A stretch of DNA of 64,000 bases from Mycteria americana. Taxonomy: Eukaryota > Chordata > Aves > Ciconiiformes > Ciconiidae. The DNA lies in contig NC_134368.1 of assembly GCF_035582795.1 (NCBI RefSeq), forward strand, positions 7,417,501 to 7,481,500, written 5' to 3'. The translations under genes were made by a program, and so were the position numbers. Below the pieces are notes generated by a model. It was given only the letters and a program-made list of their open reading frames with translations. It had not been told where the DNA came from and ran no database searches. The number at the start of each line of letters is the position of its first letter. Position 1 is the stretch's first letter. Positions 20,601 to 34,220 of this stretch are shown here, piece by piece.

Positions 20601-22879
20601 AAATCTCTATACTGTAGCAACATTTAAAGGTCTTCATTCTCAACTGAAGCCCCTCTGGAGGCTGTACAAGCACAGAAAAAGAATATAAATTGCTTTATCT
20701 TCTAGTGATTAATGATGAAGGTGTAAGGATGTGTAATTAAAGTTGAAAGTGCTTATGGTCAGACTACAATACCAGCCATACCAACTAGAAACAGGGCTTT
20801 GGAAGCTACCTAACAGTTTCATTTCTCCAGTATGTCTTGAGATATGGTGCTAAAGAATGAGTGATAACAGACTACCAGAAGCTTTGTTATTCACTAGCAC
20901 CCAAATTGATGTAGTTAATTACTCCTTAAGTAGCTAAAGTAGATCGGTTACTACTATTCATTCTAGCTCCAGTTATAGCATGAAAAGATAAAAACCTGTA
21001 TAAGCTCTTTTCTCAGTTACAGTCATGCTACCTCAGCAGACCTCACATGGATCAGCTTTGCAAGACTAGCAAGACTAGTTCTGTCTTTTTTCCATGCTTA
21101 TCTCTTTACCATAAGTTAAAATAAAATAATTTGTCTTACATTAGTTAATATTGTCTCCTTCTCTAAAGCTAAGGGAAGCATGTATTTTGACACAAAGTAC
21201 ACTATAATGCTATGCAGTTAAGTTTACTTGCTGAAGTAAAAATTCCATAAGAAATGCTGAACTTACTCTTTTCTACCACCATACATACTCCACAGTGGGA
21301 CTAATTTGCTTTTCTTTTGCTAGCTATGAGTTAGTAGGACTTAGATTTGCTATCACAACTGTAGAAACAGGAAATTGTGAAAGGACTTTTAGGATAATAA
21401 ATCAGGATTGACTATTAAATTTTAATTCACTAGTAATTTAACATTTAATGATTTAATTATTTAATTGGATGTTAAGTATTGTCTGGGGATTGGGATTGGA
21501 TATTAAATTTTTCAGATTAATTCTAAAGTTGAACAGGTATTTATAGATAGAGCAATGCAATAACCTTTAAAGAATAACCACAAACAAACATTAGACATAA
21601 AGTGTGGTTATTAATTACCTGCTTAATTTGTTTTTCCTTGGCTGCTCCAGATGAAGAAGGTCTGTTTTGGAAGAAAAAAGCCCTTTTCCCTATAGGAGTT
21701 AATTATTGAAAGGGTTCAGGGTATCATTCTTTAATAAAAGAATGCAAATCAATATTATCTTGATGGATATAGCTGAATCAAGTCTTAGAGACTGCCAGAA
21801 CAGCAGGAATGTCTTAGTGATATTACTACCTACATACAAAAAGAAACACTGAAAGTTAGGTAAAGGTAGGCAGTGAACTTTACGCAACATTATTTAATGA
21901 ACTGAGGAAAATTGTTCTTTATTAATTAGCTTTACCTCCGAAAGCCTCACAACAAACTGAAAGCATGTCATGTTATTCATATTCTGCTACTTAATAATGG
22001 CCAGGCTCTTTCATCATTGAAATAACATAACTTGGATTTGGCAAAGACCAGTTAGCCTTTACACCATTCCCTGCCAGTGCCAGAGAGGTTCTTGAAGTTT
22101 ATTACAAGTGCTTCCTGCTGTCTCTTTTAGTTTTAAACATATCTGTCTTGTGATTGACCTTCTTCCCTTGGGAGTAAAGTTACACCTTTCTCTGGTAGAT
22201 CAAACAAGAAATTTTGGCAACTCAGGCTCCTGGGCATGTGTAGCAAGGTGTCAGGTCAGTGAATCCTAGACTAGGTGATAGAAATTTTACTAATATTGAA
22301 CTTTTCTAGGATCATTTGGACAAAATTCACAGTGCTGCTTTTGTTTTTTCAAAACCACGTGTATTCTGTTGACAGTATGTGGAACGCTTTCAATCTCGGT
22401 AATTTAATGTAGTTCTTGACAAAATAGTGAACACAGGGAGAAGCAGCGATTGTAGTAAGTTATGAATATGTGCAATTTGGACAAGAACTTTGGTTGTTCT
22501 TGAATGTATATTTACTTAAAAAGAGGCTCAGCCTTTTGACTTGGATGTGAAGGAAGCGCTTGAGAGTGATCTTGATGGGTAGGCTGTATGTGCTTGAGTC
22601 TTACCCGATGCACCACAAATCCTTCCACTCCCCGCAGAGAACGCTGGCTTTCTTGACTCTAGTTCTTTCGTCCTGACGCTTACCAACTCTCCCTGGAACT
22701 GGAGCAATGGGTATTTAGCAGAGAACATTGTACGTTTACCTGCTAGTGTGGTAATTCTGATTCCAGTAGGAAAATACAGTATCTTTTCATGTCCAGGGCC
22801 AACTGAGAAATGCGTCTTTTTTTTTTTTAAATTCTGCATGTTTCACTGATACAATGTTAACAAAGCTAAAGTAATGCTA

Positions 22880-22904
22880 TTAGCTTCAGTATCGCTGAAG
22901 CTAA
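22880..22904. repeat. Perfect 10-bp inverted repeat with 5-nt loop
   Basis: TTAGCTTCAG and CTGAAGCTAA flank TATCG, forming a perfect hairpin. It is followed by an A-rich run. Confidence 0.9.
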
Positions 22905-22999
22905 AGAAAAAAAAAATAAAGTGAAAGGTTAAGATCCCAGATATTGGTGAATATAGAATTGGGAATTTTTAAAAATTGTGTCTTGCTAAACGTGACCTA

Positions 23000-23190
23000 G
23001 TTGGTATAGCACAGAACTGGGAGCCAGATCTGGAATCTAACACTAAGTGTGTCATTAGGCAGATAATTTAATTCACCTCATTTCTCTCTAAGATGGGAAT
23101 AACAATAATAATTCTTATGAATTGCTTTGTATTGTGCACCTGAAAGATGAGGAGTATTAGAGCTACTAATTAAACATTATTTTAATCCTC
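23000..23190 (+). mobile_element. MIR-like SINE remnant
   Basis: The pattern follows MIR from the tRNA-like head (GCACAGAACTGGGAGCCAGA) through the core GTGTCATTAGGCAG to the CTCTAAGATGGGAATAACAA stretch. It is diverged and old. Confidence 0.72.
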
Positions 23191-26100
23191 AAATTGCCTT
23201 TTCCTTTTAAACTTTAATAAGTGTTTACGCTCCCTAATGCCAGGGAGGAAAAAAGCATGATTGTGAAGCAGCTGCTAAGAATTTTTCCCAGAAGATATTT
23301 AATGTTAAATTGGGATTGAGTCATCTGTTTCAGATAAAGGGACAAAGCAAGAAATAATAGATAAGCAAGAGTAGAGGTTTTGAGTAAAATATCTTCAAAG
23401 CAAAATCAAAGCAGCTGACACACCTGTGCCTTCAAACTGGTTCCCACCTTCCCTGTACTCTCAGTCCAGAAGTTGGAAATGGACATTGTGATTTCTCTGC
23501 AGCTTAATTAGCGAGAGCAAATGCAACAGTATCACTTAAAAAATAGGTACAGTGCTAAGTTACAGATTGTTACTGGTGCTCTTTCAGTCTGGGCTCTCCT
23601 GCCATGTGCTGAGGCCTCTTCCCCTGCACTGCCAGCCAGCCCGGCGGAGCGGAGCACTGGACAGTTGTAATGCCACTGGGACAGCGGCTGAATTCCAAGC
23701 TGAAGCCTGCAGTGCAGCGGGGCATTGATACTGGCACTGGTAATTATGATATGCCTCACTGTATTTATCACTGTAAAGCACTTAGTAATTTCCTACTGCT
23801 CTCTGTAAAGCTCCCCAAGTCAACTACATGTCAGTGAAACTTAATAGTGTCTTTTCCCTAACCATCTCTCTTCATAGTTGTCAGAGACTAATGGCTGTTC
23901 TCCAAACCCTAGACTTTGGCAGTAGAGGTTTGTGCCTAAAATTAAAACAGTAGTTCTAAAGCAAATTCCTGACTCCAGTGAAACCACGAATGTCATCCAC
24001 TGATTTTTTTAAGAGATCATATGTCAACCTTGTCTTCTCATAAGAGGAAGATTGCAATCTGTCTTGTCTCTCATCTCTTCTAAAAAGCATAAGAAGGCAA
24101 AATTGAACTTTTCTTGCTTCCCAATATCTAATGCCCTAAATAGCATAATTACCTAACTGCAGTTGTCCAAAAAATGGAAATTACATTTTCCAGTTTCCTT
24201 TGCAGAGGAACTTGTGCTGCAGCATAGGTTTCCAGTGCTGCTTCTTACTCTTATTTCCCGTGCACAAATGATCACAGAATAAAATTTACAGCTGCAGTTT
24301 TCTAATGAGAATATAAGAGACATAGCCAAGTTACTCCAGGCTGTCTCTGTTGTCCAACAAACTTGGACACATAAACAATGAGGAGTAGCTTAAAACCTGT
24401 ATGCCTACCTTGATTTGTTTCAAAAGCAAGTAGAAAAATATTTTAGGTGATTGAAACAATTGCCAAAACTGAAAGGGATTTTATAAATGCGATGTTGGAA
24501 AAAAAATTCAGCAGATCATTGGAGGACTTTGAATTTTAGAAGGCATGATTGTATGTCAGGTGTTAGTTTCCTTGACTCACACCACTGAGATGATTAGCAT
24601 TACGCTTCTGGTTGCAGCAGAGGTAGGATGTGTCTCACTTTGTATAACATGTAGGTCACAAACTGCCAATACAAAAAATAAGCATTTAATGAACTTTGTC
24701 CACCAGCAGGCATCTCGTTGTCTAGGCTTTCTCTGCAGGGAACGAACAGAAGCATCTCCAGAAGGAGATTCATATTAAAATAGGTGTCTAGAATAAGTGG
24801 GACAAATTATTCCTCAGAGATGTCTGATCTTCCTCATTTGCTGTAGAGATCCCTGATTATTGACTTACGTTCCACCCTTTCTTTTAGAGTAAATGCTGAA
24901 CTAGATACAAACGTAAGGTGGGATGATGTCTGTGCTACTCTTTGGTTTACACATTGTTGCCCAAATTAGGTAGGCACTGAATTTTTTTTTTTTCTTTTTC
25001 AAAAGCTGCTGGGAATGAATGTTAGTATGAGGCACTAATGAGCTAATAAGCAGTACAGTGTATGTTCAGGGTTCACAGGTTTCCAGTGGTACAAATGACC
25101 TTATGAACATTAGAAGAATAATGTCTCAAGACAGGAATCGCAAGAATTGGTTGTGGCCATAAAGAATCTTTTAAAGAGGAGGAAGAATGAAAGCTTTATT
25201 CTTAAAGTTCATTATTTTATTGGAGTGCTTGAAACACTTCTGTTGTTTGTACATTAATGCAAAATAATCATTTATGAACACAGGCTATAAAAGACACCAG
25301 ATAAGTTATGAATGGTTTAGAATGCTTACATTTGACTATTCCATAGCACAGTGTGTTAGACACGCTACAGTGCAAAGGAAAGAATGATCCCTTTTCTGGG
25401 TTTACCATCATAAACTATATGCTTGCTCCCCAAATACGTTTTGTGTAGACTCTTTCAAAGTTAGCAAAAAGTGAGTAGTGAAAATGGAGGCTTGACTAGC
25501 AATAGAAATGTTGCCTTATAAGCAGACTGTTAGCAGGAGAAAACAGGATGTGCTGTAATTGTTAGGGCTTTATGAGCAGGTCATATCGACCAATGGCTTA
25601 AGAAATGCTGTATTAGAGCATGCATCTAGGGGTATTGCTACTGGTTCACTGTGTGGAACTGGCATTATTACACAACCTCTTTGCACTTACATTTTCCTCT
25701 CTGGGATTAACAAATATTTACCCACTTTTAAAAAGCACCTTCTGTTCTTCAGAGAAGTGCTAAATAAATATAGAGTAGTATTATCATCATCATCAGGTAA
25801 TCCTGTTAATCTAACATGCACGCTATGGGTATGTTGAATATGCTCCATGCCACTTGATCATTGTAGTTAGATTAACAAAGGGTATTACAGGGATTAACTC
25901 TTAAGTAATGGCTGCAGCTGCCCACCATGTGTGTTTACTGTAGCCCAAAACCAGGGTTTGAAATCCTCTTGCCTATAGTGAATAGAAGGAATGCACTTGA
26001 CTTCTGCAGAACCAGTTTTCCATTCAAGAGAACGATGTCTTGACCTAGTCGTTACCAGTAAGAGGTTTGTAATACAACCTGTTGCACGGCGCTCTGATAG

Positions 26101-26280
26101 CTGCTGTGCTGCTGGCACCAGGGAAGACAACTTCAGTGCTAAGACAGCTTCAGGTCTCTGCCTGCCACACCAGTTCTGCAGAGCTGTTGTATGGTTAAAA
26201 CCACCTCATGTCCCACTACACTGTAACAGCTGCAGCTCACAAAGTCATGTCTAGACTACTTTATAAAATATTAGCTGGAG

Positions 26281-26394
26281 ACAAGGCCCTCCCCAGTGTA
26301 ATGCAACTTCAAAGCTTGCTCTGCTTTGAGCTAGAGGTTGGACCGGATGACCTCCACAGGCTACTTGCAACCTAAATTACTCAGTTATTCTACA
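26281..26394 (+). mobile_element. Degraded CR1 LINE 3' tail
   Basis: GAGGTTGGACCGGATGACCT, then CTTGCAACCTAAATTACTCA matches the CR1 3' UTR. No reading frame remains. Confidence 0.8.
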
Positions 26395-28792
26395 AAGTCA
26401 GGTGTGGCCTCAGTGGCATGGAGCTCAGCATGAATTGAGAATCACCCCCTGGATACTGAGGACATACTTGTGTAGCTGTCTCAGAGTAAACTCTGTGTTG
26501 CTACAGCAACACCTTTATCAGTGCCCTAACTGGTTGCAGGGTAGTTCTGGGAAGACCGTGTGATTCGCTGGCGTGCTTCTCATGAGATATAGATATACCT
26601 TCACAATCCTGCTGTTGGCAGTGCTATTCACTGGCTTTATTTTGTCCATTTCATTTCAGTGGTACTTGGAGAATCTCTGAGCTGTAATATACGTTGGAAG
26701 TATTTTCAACAGAGGATGGCTGAAATGGGGTCTGAGGGAGAAGAGAGTACAGAAGACACTCCATCACCTGCATACATGGCAATTAAGAGTCTTTTATTGG
26801 AGCATGGAGGGAGAGGGAGGGAGAACATGTGCTCACAAATGCTTCTCTTAGCTCGAGAGGTTGGAACTTGCAGTTTTCCAGGTGGAGACTTGATATGGAA
26901 AATGGAGAGCAAGCACAAAGGCTTCTTTTTTTTTTTTTTAGAAGTTGGCTGTTGTCTTTTTTTCTCCTCATTACCTTTATAGAGTAGTTTGTGGTATTGA
27001 AGTATAGACTCCTAGGAGTCCATATTTCCATTTCCAGCTGTAGCGTTTTCAAACCTTGTGCTAAGCAGGCAGACTGGGTCACTATTTGTGGGGAAAACTA
27101 TTGCCGCTTTCCTTGGTCAGACATGCATCGTTCAGAAACATGTTAGAATATTATCACTTCTCAGTCCCAAATGTAGGGAGTGCTCTATACGCTATTCCTG
27201 CACCACTCACTCTGACCTTTGTAAGTTGTAAGCAGATACTAGCCAAGAAACTGTTATCTGGTCTCATTAATAGTGGCATTAAAGTGAGATACTGTAAGTC
27301 TTCAAAAGGGAGCAACATTTATAGAGATGGGATCCTCTATAAATAGCCTATAGAAGGTAACTTGAAAACTCTTATCACAGTGGGTGTATTTTTCCTTTAT
27401 CTTTTTTCTGAAGCCTCTAAGTTGTTTGTTTGGATCCTGCTTTTTTTCTGTTTCAGTTTTGGAGCTTAGCCGTTTTTGTCTCTGGGAAGGCAATTAATTC
27501 TTGTTCTTACTGCCACATAATGAGAGAGAGAAGCAGGATGATACTGCAAGTTTTTCATATACCCTGACTGCAGAGAAAAAATTTAGCTATATAACTTGTC
27601 CATATAAAGAGGCATATTTTCCCTGACATCCTTTTTACTTTTTCCAGAGTTAAATAGAACTGGACCTAGCTTAGTGTGGTGGAATTTCATGTTCGTGAGT
27701 ATTCATGGTATGAGAGTCAGTGTCTTTAATATGCCCTGTGCTTTGACACTCAGCATTTCTCTTTGCATTTATAACTGAGGAGAAAGCAGTTATAAAGCAG
27801 TGGGTGGTTTACACACCTTGAGAGGAACAGAACAGGACATATACGGGAGAGGCAGGTGTATTGTGGCATATGGGAGGAGGAGGAAAGCCCTGGAAGAAGT
27901 ATGGGAAAACCCCTGGAGAAATGAGTGCACTCACAGTGAGGTTGCTGCTCACCTGCAAGTACTTCTGAGCAGCTCCTATGGGAAGGCATCTTTGCCCGGT
28001 GTGCCAGTGCAGCTAGTTTCCTTCTGCCTCCCTCGGGGCTCTGCATGAAATTGAAATCTGTAGTTGCCACATCCTGGTTTGGGCTGGGATTTAAATTGAT
28101 CCTGAAGGTCAATAGCAGCTTTTTATTAAAACCTACTGTGAAGTAGCATTTATAGAGTTACTAAAGCATGTTTTTTCAAAGCCACGGTAGTCTAGTAATT
28201 GCTTAGTAATTTCACCTATGTACAGGATACAGCTAAACAGAGCAGTGCCTGCGATACCAAATTGGTTGGTTAAAGGCAATTCAGCAAGGGATGGCAAAGA
28301 AGCCCACTTTGCTTTCCTCTCTTATTGCCTTCAATTTTTTTATTACATCAGTCTGTGAAGACAGCCTGTCTCTAGAAACTGCTAAGACCAGCCTGCAGCA
28401 GTCCTTTAGCTTTCCCCTAACATAATTAGTGCTGTCCATAGCCTCCCCCACATTCCTTCTCTGTTTCCTTGAAGGAAGCCTTCTCTCTTCTGCTCATCAG
28501 AGAGGCCCCTTTCACTCATTATTTACAGCTCCTTGTTATCTTTAGCATTCCCATCTGCATGGCGCCTGAGTGAAACCTCAAGGCCCTGCACTGACTGTAT
28601 TTCACTCAGCATCCCTCTTTAGCAAATGTCCTGTTCACACTAGCACTTAATTACCTTCCTCTTTTCTTTCTGTGTCTGCTTTAAGGGCAAGAACATGGTC
28701 AAGTCATCCTTCAGTACATTTACTGTTGTATTGTAGTCATCGTTAAACACTCTACAGTAATAAAATTCAAAAAAGCTCATCTTTCCAGTGCA

Positions 28793-28990
28793 GGAATATA
28801 AGAACTGATACACTGGATCAGACCAAAGTTCTGTGCATCTTAGTATCTCCTCCCTGGTGGTAGCTGCTAATTAGGGCCCAGAGAGGCACACACCAGCAAA
28901 TTTAAAGAGTAACCCTCCCCTGGTCTTGACTCAGTATGCATTGTCCACAGCAGTTTGCCCAGGAAGTGGCCCTTTCCTTTTCCTTTTTCA
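28793..28990 (+). mobile_element. Ancient amniote CR1/L3-like fragment
   Basis: ATAAGAACTGATACACTGGA followed by TCAGACCAAAGTTCTG, then a CCCAGAGAGGCACACACCAG block, follow an old repeat abundant in turtle and crocodilian genomes. Family assignment is from memory. Confidence 0.65.
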
Positions 28991-30669
28991 GAATGATTAA
29001 ACGTCCTGTTTTAAAGCTAGAATAGGCTTGGTCTTGCTGCTGGTTTCCAGTCTTGGGAGTATGCCTTACTATTAGAAGTCACTCTTGCAGTTCTTCTTTT
29101 AGAAGTTTCCTTAACAGAGGGAACATCTCTGTCATGCTTGCCTTCTCACTCCAGCAGACATTCAGAGAGCTAGTGTTAATGAAGAAGAAAAGCCTCAAGA
29201 GGAAGATGGTGAGGATCTGAATGTGCTATGGGGAAATCCCAAGCTGACATTCTCCCAGCATCCAACCAAGATGTCTGAGCAGCATGTCTTCCTCTTTGTC
29301 TGCAGTCTTTATCAAATATGTGAGTAGGTTCTTGTTTGGCAGGGACAGGGGGAGAAGCGCTTCATAAAAATAAGGGAGTTGTATGTCACATCCCTAAGAG
29401 GATGCAGTGTCTCTTCTTACCTGCTGTACCAGGAGGCTGTACAATTTGGTCCAGAAGATCTCTCTTCCAACAGTCTGTTTTCTGATCACCATTTTTTTTG
29501 CTTGTACATGATTTTTTCATTGAACTGCTTCCTTTCTTTTTACATTTCTGTTGTAAGCTGTCCATAGCAGGGTGTCTAGAACATAAAGAGTGACAGGCAG
29601 ATCATTCGGAGACATGGAATATATCTGATGGTTGTGCAGGACTAGGCTGAGGTGGAAAGATGGTAGCCAGTAACAAGGGACAAGAAGACTAATCTGCATG
29701 TCAGAAGTACTGTAATAATAGTGGTAATTTATTAATGTCTTTATTGGCATTTGAGGCTGAAAAAGTAAGTTCCAGTCTAAGATACAGTCCTTTTTTCATC
29801 AATTTATAAAATGCTGTAATCCAAGCATTTCTTTGTTCTGAAATAGTAGAATGGAAAACATGCTGAATTGGGATAATTTCCTATGGAGCTGGAGGGTCTG
29901 CAGATGCCTCACAGCCACTAATGAATTAATCTAAGACACATGGATTTATGCTAAGGCAGAAGCATCTTGTAACATGTAAGTTACAGAAGGGAATATGGGA
30001 AGCAAAGAACAAACTTCTCAGAAGACACTTTTGATGCACAACTTTAGGTATTCAGAGCTTAATATTTGGAGATGTTGAGTACCACTGACTGATCTTTGTG
30101 CTGTAGAGTTTCGTGTTAGAATATTTGGTACCATGCTATCCCATTTTGGTTACCCAAAGCCAAATAATACATTCAAGCATGCTGATCTGCATGTTTTCCC
30201 CAAGCTCTTTTAGTGAGTCACTGAGAATTAAGAGCGCTCAGCAGTCACAGTTCCCAGCTCAAATGCCAGACCACACCACTTTTGAGTCAAAATAGGCATT
30301 TGTTAATCTCTCTTTGCTAATGGCCATAGCTCTAAAGCAAGTAATTGAATAATAAAGATGGAAATGGCAGCCAGGAAATGCTGACTGTCTCCACATGCTT
30401 TAACAATACTCCCCATAGAGTAGGATTAACCTTTTTGTATCTAGTCCATATCTGTTAGTAAAGCTGTAGTTTTAGAAATGGTCATTTTTCATTACTGTAT
30501 TCAGGAGCTGCATTCTTCTTGGATTTTTGCTCTAAATGTCCACGTTGTCTTTTTAGGTTTTTGTTAATTTGTTTTTTCTTTTGCTTCCCAAGTAGAAGTC
30601 ATGAGTTAAATTCAAGAGGTCACCCGTTCTCTTCCAGTGGGTGGAAGACCAAACATTTCTCTTCCAAGA

Positions 30670-30720
30670 GGCTGAGCATATGTATATATATGTGTGTATG
30701 TACGTGTGTGTTGCAGAATG
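30670..30720 (+). repeat. TA/TG dinucleotide-rich microsatellite
   Basis: Alternating TA and TG steps (TATGTATATATATGTGTGTA and following) form a degenerate dinucleotide repeat. Confidence 0.85.
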
Positions 30721-30814
30721 TCTATTTCTTGATCAAACTATCTTTCTTCTCCTGATACTTTTGAGGTACTGTAACAATACTATAGAATATATGTGTGCAC
30801 TGTTGCACATGTAT

Positions 30815-30945
30815 TTTATTTACTTTTATTATTTTACATGTATTAATTTATTTTTATTATTTATTATTTTGTTTTATTATTAATTATTTTTATTATTTAT
30901 TTATTATTTATTTTTATTATTTTACATTTTGTTATTTTGTTTTCT
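30815..30945 (+). repeat. AT-rich low-complexity (TTATT)n tract
   Basis: About 130 bp built from TTA, TTTA and TTATT units with few other bases. Confidence 0.92.
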
Positions 30946-33044
30946 CCATGTGAACTTCAGCACCTAAACATCACCACAGGTTTCCTGTCTGATATTTTTC
31001 TCTATAGCTGGGGACATGTCATAGCTAGGTTGTCTTCTTCTCAAGCTTTTCTGAAGTGCCTCTGATGTACGTTTGATCCGTTGGAGGACATGTCTTCTTG
31101 GTAAGAGTTGTCCCTCTTCCTGACCTTTTCTGGGTTTGGTAACAGAGTGCCCTGTGCATATATATCAGTCACTCTTCTTGTTCTAAGAAGTGGAGCTTGG
31201 CAGTTGTTGTTCAACTGTGAGGCTGACATCCCCTCTCTCTGGGGCCAAAGAGGAATGAGTCTGATTATGGTAGAGCTGTTGGGGGGGTCTGACTTTTCTA
31301 CAGCTGTGAACTGCTCAGGAAAAGCAGTTGCTAGGAGAAGACTGTATAGTATTTAGGGCAAGGGAGGTGGCTTTGCCTTCTTTAACAAAGCTGGTTTATT
31401 TTGTTGTTTGGGGAACAGATATCAAACCATCTAATAGTGCAATCTGCGTAGGATTTTTCACTGCCTGACCTTCTTCCACTGCTAAAGCTGTTCCAAAATG
31501 TTCCACTAGCATCGGGTGGCCTCTCTGCTGAGCTGGCTGTGTAAATTAATTCGTATCTGTCCTTACAGCTTTAACTCTTCTTGTGTCTCTCCGTTATTTC
31601 TTTATAGACTGGGTCAGGCCGTTTAATAGCAAAGGAAAGGGTTTCTTAAAGCAAAGCCTCTTTCCAGGATGCTTCGCATGTTGTCTATGGAGCTTATGGT
31701 CACAGGGCTGTATGACTGTTATCCGAAGACACAGCCCATGGAGAGTAGGTAGGGGGCATTGTCACCCTTCCACTGATGACTCAGTAGAGCTGAATTTCTC
31801 CCCTTCATCCTCTGTTTACCAGACAGCTATTTAAGTAAAGCTCCCTGCATTCCCATTGACAGGCTCGTTAGGTTTTCCATCACCAGACCTACCTTGTTAA
31901 CTATCTGTGTACATTTGAGGCTTAAGATCAGTCAACGATCTTCAGGTGGTGATTGTGTCAGTTGTGTACAAAGCAGCAGCACAAGAGAGGTCCATGTCCT
32001 GTTTACCCCTGTCAGAGAGAGCTTCCAAGCAAAAGAAAAAATCTTCAAGCCTTTCTGATGGTTGCTGCCCAGAAAAGAGAGCTGCAGGTCAGCAGTGATG
32101 GTGACTAGCAGGAGCTACAGGCAACATGGTGAGCTGGAAGAGGCTGGAAGGAGCCAAGAGGGCATGAGGCTGAGTTTTATGTTTTGGGCACTAAAATGTT
32201 TTCCTGAAGCTTTGGGTGATGTCCTCTGTCTTATCTCTCTTTATGATCCAGTATCTTCTCCTGTTGGTCCATTTTTCTATGCTTGAAATACAGAACTTGT
32301 CATTTAGTCCTTGCTGTGTATGCTGTGGTGATTACACAAATATTTGTGCAGAGACATCTGTGCCTTATACTTGATAATATCACATCATTAACTGTAATAA
32401 TGTTGTGGAGTGTCTGCCAACACACAGTCTAAAATCTCACACTAAGTAATCCTGATACATGGAAAATCTTTGATAACAGATTTCCAAGTACTTATTTGGC
32501 TATGATACACAGGCAAGACAGCCACAGACAGGATGACTCACTGCCTTAGAGTTTGGGCTAGGTGGCCTAATGGCTTCTTTTGGAGAGAAGGCAGTTCTTC
32601 CAGAGAGCTATCTTGTCTGGAGAAGGCGGCTAATTTTACACTTGCTTATTGCAACAGGCCACCTAGTCCTGTCTTTGTGGTGCTTGTATAGCAGTCAACA
32701 TGCTGGCTGTAGCGATGCTGCCACTGTAGGCCCTTGCAGTCCCCGAGGCAGGAATGTTTGGTGGTGGCTCTGTACCTCCAGCTGTGGTTCACAGCTTGTC
32801 TGTAACCAGAAAATACCGCTGTTTGTAGCAGAAGTGCTGCTGTAACCCAGGGAGGTGGGTGAGGAGGGAACAGCTTGTTACAGGGCCCGGCGTGAGGTGG
32901 AAGTTCCCTCTGGTGGAGGAACGGACCCACTACAGAGAGAGGAGCAATGCGGCGATGGAGGCACTGGGCTCTCTTTGAGTCTTCCTCTAGAAGATAATTT
33001 TTAGAGGTGCTCAACTTTAACTACATGTATGTCTATACCTGCAG

Positions 33045-33161
33045 ATTTAGCTGAAGACGATGGCTGCTATTGTTTTTCTGGGGACCAGGTCCAGAGAGCC
33101 TACATAATAAAAGATGATCCCATTATGGAGGACTTTGAGCTGAGCAGAAGAAGGATGTTAG
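33045..33161 (+). other. Exon-like open block with splice signals, unidentified
   Basis: An acceptor (TCTATACCTGCAG) and a donor (TTAG then GTAAGG) bound 117 bp. One frame is open across it, and the block is phase-symmetric (1-1), giving 39 codons including GDQVQRAYIIKDDPIMEDFE. The other two frames on this strand stop at once. I do not recognise the peptide. It lies 1.4 kb upstream of the REEP1 start on the same strand. It could be an exon of an unannotated transcript or chance. Confidence 0.3.
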
Positions 33162-34046
33162 GTAAGGGCTGGATATTGCGTGATGCTCATCCCCCTGTGG
33201 AAATGGACAGGAGTGTAAGGATGGCTGTGGCTGCCTGGGACCGGAGAGGTCTGTGATCAGCTCCTAGCTCTGCTGCCTGTGGTTTGAAATGTTCAGCCTC
33301 TCCCTAGAAGAGTTCCTCACAGGTTACTCACGATATGTTAGGGAATTTCAGCCTCTTTCAGCTATGCTGTCTCAGAATGACAGGGAAAATTTGCTGCAGA
33401 TGCACAGTCCCAGAAAAGAACAAAGTGTCGGGCATGGAGGCAGGGATCCTGCAGTGAAGCCAGGGTGGCTGGAGCCCTGGCCCTGATGTCTGAAACCAGG
33501 CCAGCTGCTCCATGGAGCAGCCTCCCAGTGAAGCTTGGGGCTGGTCTCATGGTGGCAAGCTTGAGAAAGATCTAAGGATTGCTGCGAGACTAAAACACAT
33601 AATGAATTCCCATGGGCAAGTGTGCTTCTGATAGAAGAAAAAAAACAAAGCAGGGGAAGATGATTTCCGGCAATCTAATCACATTTGGCATGTGCCAATG
33701 TAGCGAACGAAAAGAACCCGAAGGAAACTTAGGGAAGAACAACCTGCAGGTCAAGCCAACGTCTGTTCTGCATGTGGGCAAATGTTCCTCATGGAAATTG
33801 GACTTGATAGCCGTGAGACTCCCTAATGAAAACTAACCTGGAGGAGAGTTTGCTGGCTGTCATCATCGACAGGGACAGGGAGTCGCCTGGATCGTGCAGC
33901 TAGTACCCTTGTCAGTTGTGCCTGCGAACTTTGGGGCATGGAGGGGGATCCCTCTCTTCCTATGTATCCAAGAAGCCCATCAACACCATGCCTTAGCTTT
34001 GCCCTTACTGTGATGCGAACAGTCGATGGGGTTTGCTTCATGGCCT

Positions 34047-34220
34047 GCTCGGCTGCGGTGGTCCAGAAGTGCACGCATGGGGAAGGGACCCCTGCCCGGC
34101 TGGCTCTCGTAAAGCATCTATATGAAAACTTTCTACAGGAATACTGGGCCAGAGCTCGGCTGCGGTGGTGCACGCCCGATGCCGCAGCGCGGGGAAGGGA
34201 CGGACCCCTGCCCGGCTGGC
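34047..34220 (+). repeat. Diverged tandem duplication upstream of REEP1
   Basis: Two modules (34047-34104 and 34154-34220) both begin GCTCGGCTGCGGTGGT, contain a GCACGC stretch and GGGGAAGGGAC, and end ACCCCTGCCCGGCTGGC. About 50 bp separate them. Confidence 0.88.

Larger units (their letters stand above)
17600..34000. other. Intergenic region between KDM3A and REEP1
   Basis: About 16 kb of AT-rich sequence without a protein gene I recognise. Open frames are short and lack known motifs. It contains a MIR-like SINE (23000-23190), a CR1 tail (26281-26394), an ancient CR1/L3-like fragment (28793-28990), AT-rich low complexity (30815-30945) and an exon-like block (33045-33161). Confidence 0.75.
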
